A stretch of DNA of 64,000 nt from Peribacillus sp. ACCC06369 (GCF_030348945.1 NZ_JAUCEN010000002.1:1116001-1180000); one strand, 5' to 3'; positions 7,817 to 18,218 are shown, counted from the first letter of the stretch. The notes: generated by a model from the letters alone, not told the origin. Translations and numbers: made by a program.

Positions 7817-9487
7817 TTACATTTTTCCGGATCTGAAAATGGTGTAGAGCATAAGTAAGAACATCAGGGTTGCAACGACAAATCCAATCTCGATAACCGG
7901 TATTTTCCATAGGATCAAGGTTTCCCCGCCTATTGCAGAGCCGATAATGAGACCGACCATGATTATACTGAATGCAAGCAGGATAATACTGAACGACAGC
8001 CGGTTCGAGATTTGATCAAGCTTATGTAAAAATACTTGAAGTTCGGGAATGTTGATATCGAGCCGCAATTTCCCTTTTTTAATGATACCTGTCACTTCCT
8101 TGATATCCTTGGGCAGTTCGGCAATGGCTTCAGCAGACTCGATGAATTGATTCCAGGCATTTTTCGCAATGTTTTTTGGATTGTAGCGTTCCTTAAAAAG
8201 CCTCTCCCCAAAAGGTTCAGCTGCCTTCATGATGCTGAAATTCGGATCCAACCCTTCGACAATGGCCTCCATGGTAAGCAGAGCCTTGCCGAGCATCGTG
8301 AATTCGGGAGGGATTTGGACTTGATGCCGATTGGCAACAGTGAACAGGTCATTGACTGCTCCGCCTAAACTGATTTGGCTCAATGGAATATCATAATATT
8401 TATTTCGCAGCTCATCAATATCCCCCCTTAATGGGGCCATATCGATTTCGTCCGTCAGGAGGCCCATATCTGAAAGTGTCTTGATCAATCCATTGGTGCT
8501 TCCGCGTTTCAGGTTGATGACTAGCGAGGCGAACTGATACTTCGTTTCCTCCTCCAGACGTCCCACCATTCCGAAATCCATGAGTGCGACGACATTTCCC
8601 GGCAAAATGATGATATTGCCAGGATGGGGATCGCCGTGGTAAAAGCCATCGATCAATATTTGCTGAAGCATGGAGTTCGCTAATCTTTCCGCGATTTGCC
8701 GGCGATCATAACCTTCATCATCAAGCTGTTTATAATGGTTGATCTTAATTCCCTGAATGAAATCCATCGTCAGGACCCTTTTTGTGGAAAACTCCCAATG
8801 GATCCTTGGTACCTTAAACCCTTGATCATCGATGAACTGCTTGGCAATTCTTTCCCCGTTTCGACCCTCGGAGTTATAATCGAGTTCTGCGCGGAGTGAT
8901 TTAGCGAATTCATCAATCATTTTTCTGATTTGATAGCGTCTTGCCCAAGATATGCGAGCTTCCATAAGTCTTGCCAAATCATCGAGAATTTCCAAATCCG
9001 TTTCCACTGTCGGCAGAATATCGGGCCGCTGCACTTTGATTGCTACGACTTCCTGTGAAGGAAGGCGTGCCATATGGACCTGTCCAATTGAAGCGGTTGC
9101 CAGAGGGGTTTCATTAAATTCAAGAAAAATGTTTTCCAAAGAATCACCCAATTCGGCTTCGACAATTTTGCGAACCTTATCAAATGGAAAGGGGGTCACC
9201 TGGTCCTGTAGCTTTTCAAGTTCGCGGACGATTTCGTCGGGAACGAAATCACGCCTGGTGCTTGCAATCTGACCAAGTTTAATGAATGTTGGTCCCAAGC
9301 TTTGTAATATCTTATGCAGCCGCTCTCCGATTGAGCGGAGGTTCAGGTTTTCATCGGGTTGGAGTTTCGATCCCGCTTTGCTCTCGGATAATCCCAGGCG
9401 ATAGATGAAGTAACCGAAACCATTTTTCAAGAAGGCATTAATGATTTCCTGGTAACGATGTGCGTGTTTCAGTCGCTTGCGAAACAT
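7817..9487 (-). CDS. UbiB/ABC1 (AarF) family atypical kinase, membrane-anchored
   Basis: This 556-aa ABC1-family protein kinase-like ATPase shows the family motifs in order: KxGQ (FIKLGQIASTR, about residue 72), the Ala-rich loop with ASIGQVH, the VAIKVQRP lysine, HGDPHPGN in the catalytic loop, and ALMDFGM as metal-binding DFG. Two hydrophobic segments at the C-terminus anchor it in the membrane. In proteobacteria UbiB supports ubiquinone synthesis. Gram-positives make menaquinone, so the role here is unknown but probably concerns membrane lipids or isoprenoid extraction. It lies 14 bp downstream of the phasin-like gene on the same strand, so the two form an operon. Confidence 0.88.
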   Translation of the reverse strand: MFRKRLKHAHRYQEIINAFLKNGFGYFIYRLGLSESKAGSKLQPDENLNLRSIGERLHKILQSLGPTFIKLGQIASTRRDFVPDEIVRELEKLQDQVTPFPFDKVRKIVEAELGDSLENIFLEFNETPLATASIGQVHMARLPSQEVVAIKVQRPDILPTVETDLEILDDLARLMEARISWARRYQIRKMIDEFAKSLRAELDYNSEGRNGERIAKQFIDDQGFKVPRIHWEFSTKRVLTMDFIQGIKINHYKQLDDEGYDRRQIAERLANSMLQQILIDGFYHGDPHPGNIIILPGNVVALMDFGMVGRLEEETKYQFASLVINLKRGSTNGLIKTLSDMGLLTDEIDMAPLRGDIDELRNKYYDIPLSQISLGGAVNDLFTVANRHQVQIPPEFTMLGKALLTMEAIVEGLDPNFSIMKAAEPFGERLFKERYNPKNIAKNAWNQFIESAEAIAELPKDIKEVTGIIKKGKLRLDINIPELQVFLHKLDQISNRLSFSIILLAFSIIMVGLIIGSAIGGETLILWKIPVIEIGFVVATLMFLLMLYTIFRSGKM

Positions 9488-9501
9488 TCAAGTACCTCCT
9501 G

Positions 9502-9804
9502 TCACGATTGTATATTTTGGTTCTGTTTCTCCAAAATTACGATACGTCGCTCCAATTCCTGAACTTCTTCTTTAGTTGCCAAGTTTAGGCCGTTGAGCGC
9601 TTGGTTGACTTTGGCCTTGACGGAATCATCCAGCTGCTTTTGGGCTTGTTCCCCTTTTTCGACCCATTGCTTAATAAGGACTTTGGAGTCTTCTTTGCTG
9701 ATATCGCCTTTTTTCACAAGAGAGTCCACCGCTTTTTCAATTTGCTCTTTTGTAGCAGCGGCAGCACCTAATCCTAAAGAAAACACATTTTTTAATAAGT
9801 CCAT
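9502..9804 (-). CDS. Phasin-family-like coiled-coil protein
   Basis: A 100-aa protein with a short hydrophobic Ala-rich N-terminus (VFSLGLGAAAATKEQIE) and a long amphipathic helix that ends in a predicted coiled coil (EEVQELERRIVILEKQ). The pattern matches the small PhaF/phasin-like proteins annotated as polyhydroxyalkanoate regulators, but no PHA genes are present, so a PHA role is not supported. GGAGG lies nine bases before the ATG. It is the first gene of a two-gene unit with the UbiB/ABC1 kinase, so it may serve as that kinase's partner or adaptor. This is inference from adjacency. Confidence 0.65.
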   Translation of the reverse strand: MDLLKNVFSLGLGAAAATKEQIEKAVDSLVKKGDISKEDSKVLIKQWVEKGEQAQKQLDDSVKAKVNQALNGLNLATKEEVQELERRIVILEKQNQNIQS

Positions 9805-9938
9805 TTTTACATTCCTCCAATATAAATTTTTACACTGTAAGAAAGATAATAGCGGATGACTTTCACCCTGGGTTCAATCTTGTTGTTACTATCCATCATA
9901 CATCACTTTAGTGCAGCTACAAAAAAATAAGGGTCCTG

Positions 9939-10055
9939 ATGATTATTGATGATAAGGAAAAGGAATTGTTGATCAGTCAAGGGAAATTGTTTGAAGTGAA
10001 GCGAATTGGATATTATGATAGGGAAAAATACGCTGTGAAAGTGGGGATGGAATAA
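9939..10055 (+). CDS. Small protein (38 aa), translationally coupled to the downstream SDR
   Basis: I read a 38-codon ORF beginning MIIDDKEKELLISQGK and ending KVGME. Codon use looks coding, and its stop TAA shares an A with the ATG of the dehydrogenase gene (TAATG overlap). That is strong evidence for a real coupled gene. An AAGGG sits about five bases before the ATG. The protein is charged, has no membrane segment and matches nothing I recognise. It may assist or regulate the dehydrogenase. Confidence 0.55.
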   Translation: MIIDDKEKELLISQGKLFEVKRIGYYDREKYAVKVGME

Positions 10056-10804
10056 TGGGTTTCACTAATAAAACGGTGATTGTAACAGGCGCTTCGAATG
10101 GTATAGGGAAAGGCGTGGCAAAAGGATATGCAGAAAGCGGAGCTTCAGTCGTTCTCGCAGATTTGGACGAGCGGGAAGGTCTTCTGTATGTGGAAGAGCT
10201 CAAAAGTAATGGTCATGAAGCCATGTTCGTTAAAACGGATGTTCGTAAGGAAGCAGACATCCGACATTTGATGGATGTAACTCTAAAAACATATAAGACC
10301 ATTGATATATTAATCAATAATGCGGGAAAGGCATCATTCAAATCGCTTTATGATCTGACGATTGAGGAATGGGACGATATGATGAATACGAATTTGCGAA
10401 GTGTTTTCCTTTGTTCCCGGGCGGCGGCAGAATCAATGCGAAAAAATGAAACGGGGGGTGCAATCATCAATTTAGCATCAACTAGAGCAATAATGTCTGA
10501 GCCGGATTCAGAATCCTATGCAGCGACAAAAGGTGGGATCAAAGCACTGACACATGCACTTGCTGCTTCTTTAGGCAAAGAGAAAATTACGGTCAATTCG
10601 ATTTCTCCGGGGTGGATTGAAACGGGTGATTATGAATCGCTGAGGGATAAAGATCATCAACAGCATTTTTCCAATCGGGTTGGCAAACCGGAAGATATTG
10701 CAAGGGCCTGTCTTTATTTGACGGCAACGGAAAATGATTTCGTTACGGGTGCGGATCTTATCGTCGATGGAGGTATGACAAGAAAAATGATATACGAGGA
10801 GTAA
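10055..10804 (+). CDS. SDR-family NAD(P)-dependent oxidoreductase
   Basis: A 249-aa classical short-chain dehydrogenase. The cofactor motif TGASNGIG is at about residues 12-19 and NNAG at about 88-91. Ser in NLAS and the catalytic YAATK (about 155-159) complete the active site. The acidic residue after strand 2 (ADLDER) favours NAD over NADP. PGWIETG and the C-terminal DGGMT are typical. The substrate cannot be deduced. The start overlaps the stop of a 38-aa ORF. The 3' end is only two bases from the end of a convergent gene, with no terminator between them. Confidence 0.88.
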   Translation: MGFTNKTVIVTGASNGIGKGVAKGYAESGASVVLADLDEREGLLYVEELKSNGHEAMFVKTDVRKEADIRHLMDVTLKTYKTIDILINNAGKASFKSLYDLTIEEWDDMMNTNLRSVFLCSRAAAESMRKNETGGAIINLASTRAIMSEPDSESYAATKGGIKALTHALAASLGKEKITVNSISPGWIETGDYESLRDKDHQQHFSNRVGKPEDIARACLYLTATENDFVTGADLIVDGGMTRKMIYEE

Positions 10805-10806
10805 CC

Positions 10807-11037
10807 TCATTTTTTTCGATAAAGATATTGCAATTCAGTTCCGAGCTCACGGTTTAGCAGCTGTTCCATTTCTTCTAGCTCTTTTATGCCGATAGGGGCA
10901 TCGGCAGCTGTCCAGTGAACGGTATAAACAAAATAGTAATCTCTTATTTTTCGGAAAATAACAGGAGAATTCGGGAATTGATCAAAAATTGCCCTGATAT
11001 TATAGCGTCTCATGTAAGACCACTTAACAAGCTGCAT
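10807..11037 (-). CDS. Conserved-looking small protein of unknown function (76 aa)
   Basis: A 76-aa protein of mixed composition with an N-terminal aromatic-rich beta-type stretch (YYFVYTVHWT) and an acidic helical C-terminal half (IKELEEMEQLLNREL). AAAAGGA lies 11 bases upstream of the ATG at 11037; an alternative ATG at 11013 has a weaker site. I do not recognise the family. It is convergent with the SDR gene and follows the AIM24 gene's 3' end by 66 bp in genome coordinates. It is probably real because the composition is protein-like and the ribosome-binding site is acceptable. Confidence 0.55.
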   Translation of the reverse strand: MQLVKWSYMRRYNIRAIFDQFPNSPVIFRKIRDYYFVYTVHWTAADAPIGIKELEEMEQLLNRELGTELQYLYRKK

Positions 11038-11103
11038 CTAGCTATCCATCCTTTTCAAAAGAGATCAATGACTGCCATGATGGGGCAGCCATTGGTCCGG
11101 TTC

Positions 11104-11895
11104 TTATTTATCGTTGAATAAATTGAATAAGCCTTTAGCTACGCTGCCTTCTTCGGATGATCCTCCATTTTGCGGCGCTGCAGCAAATACACGGCTGGCA
11201 AGCCGGCTGAATGGCAAAGATTGCACCCAAACGGTTCCGGGTCCTTTTAATGTTGCAAAGAATAAACCTTCGCCTCCGAATAAAGCGGTTTTCACGCCTT
11301 TTACAGTTTCAATATTATAATCTACCCCGCTGGTCATTGCTACCAAACATCCTGTATCCACACGTAAGATCTCTCCTGCAGCCAATTCTTTTTTATGGAT
11401 CGTGCCACCGGCATGAACGAAGGTCATTCCATCCCCTTCTAGTTTTTGCATGATGAAGCCTTCACCGCCAAAGAAGCCTGCCCCTATTTTTCTCTGAAAC
11501 TCTATTCCGACCGAAACGCCTTTTGCTGCCGCCAGGAAAGCGTCTTTTTGACAAATGATTTTCCCGCCGAGCTCGCTTAAATCCATCGGAATGATTTTAC
11601 CTGGATAAGGCGAGGCGAATGAAACGTGTTTTTTATCTCGTCCTTCATTCGTAAAAGCCGTCATGAAAAGACTCTCACCAGTAAGGAGCCGTTTCCCGGC
11701 ACCGAATAGCTTACCCATCATTCCGCTGTCACCATTTGAAGACCCATCACCAAAGATGGTTTCCATCTTGATTTGATCTTCCATCATCATTAAACTTCCA
11801 GCTTCGGCAATCACGGTTTCCTGAGGATCCAATTCCACTTCAACAAACTGCATGTCATCTCCATATAACTTAAAATCTATTTCATGATTATTCAA
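11104..11895 (-). CDS. AIM24/TIGR00266-family protein
   Basis: A 263-aa beta-rich protein of the AIM24 family, with repeated Gly-rich strands such as AGSLMMMEDQIKMET near the N-terminus and GAGFFGGEGFIMQKL and GVKTALFGGEGLFFATLKGPG later. The C-terminal tail (Ala/Asn/Gly/Ser-rich, ending GLFNLFNDK) is lower in complexity. The biochemical role of bacterial AIM24 proteins is not established; the fold resembles tubby-like or pirin-like barrels. It appears monocistronic, with a GGAGGAA-type site upstream of the ATG. Family assignment is firm; function is unknown. Confidence 0.8.
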   Translation of the reverse strand: MNNHEIDFKLYGDDMQFVEVELDPQETVIAEAGSLMMMEDQIKMETIFGDGSSNGDSGMMGKLFGAGKRLLTGESLFMTAFTNEGRDKKHVSFASPYPGKIIPMDLSELGGKIICQKDAFLAAAKGVSVGIEFQRKIGAGFFGGEGFIMQKLEGDGMTFVHAGGTIHKKELAAGEILRVDTGCLVAMTSGVDYNIETVKGVKTALFGGEGLFFATLKGPGTVWVQSLPFSRLASRVFAAAPQNGGSSEEGSVAKGLFNLFNDK

Positions 11896-12038
11896 TTTCC
11901 ATTCCTCCTATCGACCTTAATTTCATTTTAAAAGATAAACTCTTAACCTGCCAATATTTTTCAATTTTTCAGCCGTAATTTATATATTTTTTGTTTTCAC
12001 GGATATATCCTAGAATAAAGAAAGAAAAAAACAGCATG

Positions 12039-12067
12039 ACACTTAAGCTGAAATGAATCTTAAGTGT
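12039..12067 (+). promoter_or_regulatory. Inverted repeat abutting the glpK ribosome-binding site
   Basis: ACACTTAAG (12039-12047) and CTTAAGTGT (12059-12067) form a perfect 9-bp inverted repeat with an 11-base loop. The Shine-Dalgarno sequence AGGAGG begins at the next base. It lacks a T-run, so it is not an ordinary terminator. It could be an operator or an RNA stem affecting ribosome access or mRNA stability. Confidence 0.55.
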
Positions 12068-12069
12068 AG

Positions 12070-13572
<1,503 letters not shown>

Positions 13573-13638
13573 GTTAGTAAGGGTATTAATAGAAGAGAGA
13601 TAAATGCAGAACGTCCAAATTAAAAAAGGGGTGGTAAT

Positions 13639-14106
13639 ATGTTAGTTAAGGATTTCATGATAAAGGAAGTCTATGTAGCCCGTCCTGATTTTACATTAAA
13701 GGAAATTCTGCGAATCTTAATCGAAAATAAAGTGGGCGGTGTCCCGGTCGTGGATGAACATGATAAGCTATTGGGAATGGTGACGGACGGGGATATCCTT
13801 CGTTATTTGACACCTGCCGAGGAAGCCATCATGGGGTATTTCACATACATTACGGTTATTCCTGGTGAAGAATTGGATGAAAAGGTTACATCCAAGATGA
13901 ATGATAAAGTCTCACAAATCGTTAAAAATAAAAGGATTACAAAGCTATCTCCCGAAGATCCGCTAGATGAATTGATAAAGGTCCTTTCCAAGCATCATTT
14001 CAAGAAAATCCCTGTCGTGGACAAAAATGATAAAGTCGTCGGCATCATCAGCAGGGGAGATGCCCTTAGGGCCCTTTATAAGGAATTCGTTCAAAAGCTG
14101 GAATAA
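13639..14106 (+). CDS. Two-CBS-domain protein
   Basis: A 155-aa protein made of two CBS motifs, at about residues 1-60 (IENKVGGVPVVDEHDKLLGM) and 95-150 (HHFKKIPVVDKNDKVVGIIS). Paired CBS domains form a Bateman module that usually binds adenosine nucleotides. No effector domain is fused, so it is a stand-alone sensor of unknown partner. GGGGTGG precedes the ATG by a few bases. It lies 66 bp after glpK on the same strand with no clear terminator between, so co-transcription is possible. A strong terminator follows. Confidence 0.85.
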   Translation: MLVKDFMIKEVYVARPDFTLKEILRILIENKVGGVPVVDEHDKLLGMVTDGDILRYLTPAEEAIMGYFTYITVIPGEELDEKVTSKMNDKVSQIVKNKRITKLSPEDPLDELIKVLSKHHFKKIPVVDKNDKVVGIISRGDALRALYKEFVQKLE

Positions 14107-14117
14107 ATGGGTATCAT

Positions 14118-14151
14118 AAAAAGGCCTGCTCGATTACGAGCAGGCCTTTTT
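14118..14151. terminator. Strong bidirectional terminator
   Basis: A perfect 15-bp inverted repeat (AAAAAGGCCTGCTCG and its complement) with an ATTA loop separates the CBS gene from the convergent PBP gene. A/T-runs at both ends allow use on either strand. Confidence 0.92.
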
Positions 14152-14158
14152 GTAATCA

Positions 14159-16273
14159 TCATTGAGTGCTTTCTACTGCTTTATCTGCATCAGATTCACC
14201 TTTTGCTCTTTTTTCCTTCAATTTAAAGTAGGCGTCCATTACGTCCCGCCCGATCCTTTTGTTTATATCATCAGAGGGCTTGCCTTGATACACCCATGGC
14301 ACGACAACAGAAAATGCCACTTCCGGATTATTGTGAGGTGCATAACCTACAAGAGTCAAATTTATGGTTTCCAAGGGTTCACTATATTGATTTCTCCGCG
14401 GTCCGTCGTAAAAGGCCTCGGCAGTACCAGTTTTTGCTGCCGCACGGTAAGACTTCCCGCCGAAATATTTATATGCCGTCCCGCCTGGCTCCTGGGCAAC
14501 CTGCCTGAATCCTTCCTGGACACGCTGCATCCAAACGTCTTTCCCGCCTAAATCGTTTAACACTTTGGGACTCATTGTTTTAAAGACGCTGCCCAATTCA
14601 TTGTGTTCGTTGGATGGATTCCTGATTTCCCTGACCATATGTGGCTCAAGCCTTTTTCCGCCATTTGCAATCGTCGATGCATATTGTGCCAATTGCATTG
14701 GAGTATATGTATCATACTGCCCAATCGATAAATCCAGCAGCAATCCGTCTGTTGAAGTATCGACGCCTTTAAATCCGACAGACTCATTAGGCAGGTCGAT
14801 GCCAGTACGGACACCCAATCCGAATTGAGCAAAATGATTTCGCATGATCGCATATGCTTCCCTGTTGATTCCTAACGGTCGATGAGGGATATAATGCCCG
14901 CCGGCAATTCTGATCGCCGTCATGAACATATAGACATTCGACGATTTTTTTAAAGCGGAGACATCCGTTACATACCCTAAAGGGCTATAAGATTTTTTTG
15001 GATTTGCACCAGCTAAGTAAAGTGGATGGTCATGAAACGCCGTCCCTGGTGAGATGGCTCCAGTCTGAAAGCCCGTGTAGACCGTAGCCCCTTTAACAGA
15101 TGACCCCATCGTATAGGAGGTCGTAATGTTTCCAAGGGCGAAATCGTTCATTTCGGTCAATCCGGTCTTACTGTTGCGGCCGTATTGCCTGCCGGCCATC
15201 GTAAGTACCTCGCCTGTATTCGGGTCCATTAAAACGACGAAGGCACGATCCAATAAGTAGGTATTTCCCCTAGCCTTGGTTCTGCGCAATTCGCTCTCGA
15301 TGATTTTTTCAACCTGTTGCTGCAGCTCCATATCAATTGTAAGGATCAAGTCTTTTCCGCTTTGCCCTTCAGTCAGGGTATTCGTATTGATGACTTCTCC
15401 TTTGCTCAGCACATTTTCAATCCGCGTCTTTTGACCACGCAGGACATCTTCATATTGTTTTTCGATATAACTTTTTCCGACCCGGTCATTCCTGGTATAG
15501 TCCCGTGCCAGATAATAGTCAATATTTTCACTGGGAATGCCTTCTTCGGAAGAAGAGACCTTGCCAAGAACCGAGCGGAGGGTCTCATCATATTTATAGG
15601 TCCTTTCCCAATCCGTCGTTACGTCCACGCCTGGCATTTCATCCAAATGTTCACTAACCCTGGCGAATTCTTTTGTGGTGACATCTTTATTCTTCACGAT
15701 CGACGGTGCGAGGGCATAGCCACTATTGAATTCCCGGAAGATGGCGATCACTTCCAACTCATCCTTGGTGAATTTCTTGATATTTTCATCGGTTACCCGT
15801 TCCATTTGAAGTTTGTATAAATTTTTTTGCTCCAGTTTCTTTTCGATTACTTTCTTCCTCTCGGCTTTGGTAATCAAGGCTTCGGCTTCTTTTGGATGTT
15901 TTAAAATCCAAAAATCCTTTTTATCCGGCAGTGTTACCTTTTTTGTATCTTTTTCTATCAAGGTAGCAAGGACCTCCGCCGTCTTCACCATATCGGCCGC
16001 TTTCGTATTCGGGTATTTCGTATAAGTGATGGCGTTCCGCGGCTCATTATCAACGACCGGATTCAAGTTGCGGTCATACATCTTACCACGGGGAACGGGG
16101 GTATTGGCCACATCGTTTTCCGTTCGGTCGACTTCGCGAAGGTAATCATCCCCATACACGATTTGGACGATGCCAAGCCGGATTATTAAGCTTGAAAATA
16201 AAATGAATATTAAAAAGAACATAAAGTTCAGTCGGAAAGGAATTGGGGTTTTTTTCTTTTTTTCTTTGGCCAT
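14159..16273 (-). CDS. Class B penicillin-binding protein (PBP2a/PbpH type transpeptidase)
   Basis: A 704-aa bitopic membrane enzyme that crosslinks peptidoglycan. A short Lys-rich cytoplasmic start is followed by one transmembrane helix (about residues 18-38), a dimerisation domain, and the transpeptidase domain. The SxxK motif is Ser391-Lys394 (SSVK), SxN is in SSNVYM near residue 450, and KTG is at 614-616. The length fits PbpA (PBP2a) and PbpH of B. subtilis, which act in rod-shape elongation. The start is taken at 16273, nine bases after AAAGGA; an ATG at 16282 abuts that site. It stands alone with a terminator at its 3' end. Confidence 0.93.
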   Translation of the reverse strand: MAKEKKKKTPIPFRLNFMFFLIFILFSSLIIRLGIVQIVYGDDYLREVDRTENDVANTPVPRGKMYDRNLNPVVDNEPRNAITYTKYPNTKAADMVKTAEVLATLIEKDTKKVTLPDKKDFWILKHPKEAEALITKAERKKVIEKKLEQKNLYKLQMERVTDENIKKFTKDELEVIAIFREFNSGYALAPSIVKNKDVTTKEFARVSEHLDEMPGVDVTTDWERTYKYDETLRSVLGKVSSSEEGIPSENIDYYLARDYTRNDRVGKSYIEKQYEDVLRGQKTRIENVLSKGEVINTNTLTEGQSGKDLILTIDMELQQQVEKIIESELRRTKARGNTYLLDRAFVVLMDPNTGEVLTMAGRQYGRNSKTGLTEMNDFALGNITTSYTMGSSVKGATVYTGFQTGAISPGTAFHDHPLYLAGANPKKSYSPLGYVTDVSALKKSSNVYMFMTAIRIAGGHYIPHRPLGINREAYAIMRNHFAQFGLGVRTGIDLPNESVGFKGVDTSTDGLLLDLSIGQYDTYTPMQLAQYASTIANGGKRLEPHMVREIRNPSNEHNELGSVFKTMSPKVLNDLGGKDVWMQRVQEGFRQVAQEPGGTAYKYFGGKSYRAAAKTGTAEAFYDGPRRNQYSEPLETINLTLVGYAPHNNPEVAFSVVVPWVYQGKPSDDINKRIGRDVMDAYFKLKEKRAKGESDADKAVESTQ

Positions 16274-16671
16274 GATTAACATTCCTTTCTAGTAAAAGTA
16301 AAAAATAAGAAAATTCCTATCTCCAATGATATATAAAATTAACTTATTTTTCTATGCTTTATCCGTAAATTTATCTATATTTCCAAAAGATTGTTTAAGA
16401 GTTATAAAATTCCTAGTAGTCTCAAAATTGGGAAAATTGATTTAAATTTATATGACAAATGATTTGGGTGGGGTTCTAATAGATAAATAGTGGGTGAAGC
16501 AGCACGGCGGCAATCAAGAGGAGAGATGCTTTATAGAGTTGCTCATGTGAAAAAGGGATGCTCAAATCAAAGTACTTGGAGAGATGGTCATGGTAAATGA
16601 ACGATCAATGACTTTAAACCTTCGAGAATTCATTCACAATGCCTTAAGTACCATGATTTTTTATTCAAGCA
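16274..16671. other. Intergenic region, no gene seen
   Basis: About 400 bp, AT-rich next to the PBP gene, where its promoter should lie. I found no ORF with a credible ribosome-binding site and no RNA motif. A GAGGAG-preceded ATG near 16527 opens only a very short frame. Confidence 0.4.
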
Positions 16672-17025
16672 TTAATTTGCTTCAGATTTCCTAACGGGAG
16701 TTAGAGTCGCCACACTGATAATCTCTTTGAAATATCCGCATAGCTCAAGCCATTTTTCCGGGTAAATATAGATGAAACGTTCAATCGTTTCTATAGAGTG
16801 AAGTATCAGGCAATCGATTTGATCCGTTTTTCGCTTCTGCAAATTGAATAGAAGCTCATGCGGGATGGTGTAATAAGGATGGATTTGATACGGATTCAGT
16901 ATGACCGGGGAAATATTCATTTCGTCCCTATACTTGTCCGTCATGATCTTTTGGATTGTAAAGCTTTCGTTAGTATGTAAATCCCCGAATCTGTAGTTTG
17001 GATTCAATAGTACAATGCCTCTCAT
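16672..17025 (-). CDS. Uncharacterised protein (117 aa)
   Basis: I do not recognise this 117-aa protein. It starts MRGIVLLNPNYRFGDL, has an IHPYYTIPHELLF segment, then a helical part (IDCLILHSIETIERFIYIYP) and a basic tail. No signal peptide or membrane span is evident. The ATG at 17025 is chosen because GGGTGA lies five bases upstream; a GTG at 17034 overlaps that site. It follows the DUF2515 gene by 74 bp on the same strand and may be co-transcribed. The IDCLILHS portion faintly recalls resolvase-type catalytic domains, but the key Ser/Arg signature is absent. Confidence 0.5.
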   Translation of the reverse strand: MRGIVLLNPNYRFGDLHTNESFTIQKIMTDKYRDEMNISPVILNPYQIHPYYTIPHELLFNLQKRKTDQIDCLILHSIETIERFIYIYPEKWLELCGYFKEIISVATLTPVRKSEAN

Positions 17026-17099
17026 TTGAATCACCCATTCTTTTTGCTAACCATTCTTGCCAAATGGAGGATGGGATATTCAAAGTAAGAGGCCTGATG

Positions 17100-18218
17100 C
17101 TAGAAAATGGCTTTCATTCCGTTAAGGGTCTTGAGCTGCTTGACATTTTCGAGCACCTTGTTGGTCAAGTCCACCTTTTTAGTAATCGGTGAGCTTCGTA
17201 AATCTTCTATGAAGCTTTCATTCGAGAACCAATCAATGGAAGGGAGAGGAAAGACTATTTGATCTGCCCATGCATCATGAAGAGTGGGGCTGTAGACTTT
17301 AGCATCTTTTGCCGTGGTTGGGTCTGAGGTATATATATTTTTCCAGTAATCCTCTCTGGAACCCGTGTGTGGGACCTCTTTTGTAAATTGGCTAACACCG
17401 CGAAAAACAACCGGATGCTGAAAAAGAAGCCCATATAAGAATTTTCCCGTTTCTATACGCTGTTTCGGATCGGCAAAGCGTTCAACGGTCAGGCCTGTCA
17501 AGGAATGGAGTCCGTCTTGCTTGTTTTCGTAAGGGAAGATCACATTCATGAAGCCTAAGTATTCCTGAAGCTGAAAATCAAGCCTTCGGAGGATTTCACC
17601 ATGGCGGGTACGTTTTAGTACCCTTTCCTGAAGCATTCTTTGTTCATTAATGATGAGGGATGTTGTCAAAAGGGGTGAATGTGGTTCTTCGATGAAAGAT
17701 TCCCAAATCGGGGCCATGAATCTTGAAATGCGGAATACCTGTAAGTATTTCCTTATTGGAAGTGCTTTTTGTTTAGAAAGTTCATATAAAAGGAGCTGGG
17801 GGAAGGCATCGGCAAATATGGCCGAATTGGCGCGCTCAAGGAACAGGAAAAATTTCTGCCGTTCCGCTTTGTCAATAAGATGGGTCATGGATGAACTTTT
17901 CAAGTCAGTCATATGGTATCCTCCATTCCTCGAAACCATATGTGCTAAAAAGGCCCAATGGACCTCTGGATTACGATTGTAAAAGGCGAGATATGCTTGT
18001 GTTCTTGTGATATTGTTCCTGTTCAAGGCAGCCGTTTCGGTACGAATGCTTTTTACAAGGGCGGTTTCCTCCGGAAAAAAAACTTTTGACTCATCCAAAG
18101 GCTGAAATAGCTCTTTTTGTAAATGGGATTTTAGCGTGTCATATCTTTCAGCATCGATGATGGGTTTGGTTTTGACAGGGTTTTTGCCTAACAGCTTCTG
18201 CACATATTGGGAGAACAT
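17100..18218 (-). CDS. DUF2515-family protein (YppC-like)
   Basis: A 372-aa soluble, helix-rich protein resembling the DUF2515/YppC family of Bacillales, whose function is unknown. Recognisable stretches include NRNNITRTQAYLAFYNRNPE, HWAFLAHMVSRNGGYHMTDL and FAWLHDA-type charged segments. There are no catalytic motifs I can name. A GGTGA lies a few bases before the ATG. A short membrane protein gene lies upstream on the same strand with a terminator between, and an uncharacterised gene follows. The family call is from remembered similarity, so it is moderately sure. Confidence 0.6.
   Translation of the reverse strand: MFSQYVQKLLGKNPVKTKPIIDAERYDTLKSHLQKELFQPLDESKVFFPEETALVKSIRTETAALNRNNITRTQAYLAFYNRNPEVHWAFLAHMVSRNGGYHMTDLKSSSMTHLIDKAERQKFFLFLERANSAIFADAFPQLLLYELSKQKALPIRKYLQVFRISRFMAPIWESFIEEPHSPLLTTSLIINEQRMLQERVLKRTRHGEILRRLDFQLQEYLGFMNVIFPYENKQDGLHSLTGLTVERFADPKQRIETGKFLYGLLFQHPVVFRGVSQFTKEVPHTGSREDYWKNIYTSDPTTAKDAKVYSPTLHDAWADQIVFPLPSIDWFSNESFIEDLRSSPITKKVDLTNKVLENVKQLKTLNGMKAIF

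Noticed and set aside
13573..13638. glpD or glpF continuing the glpK operon
   Set aside because: No such genes follow; the next gene is a CBS protein and then a bidirectional terminator.
15317..15820. 167-codon plus-strand ORF inside the PBP gene
   Set aside because: It is antisense to an intact class B PBP and its composition is shadow-like.
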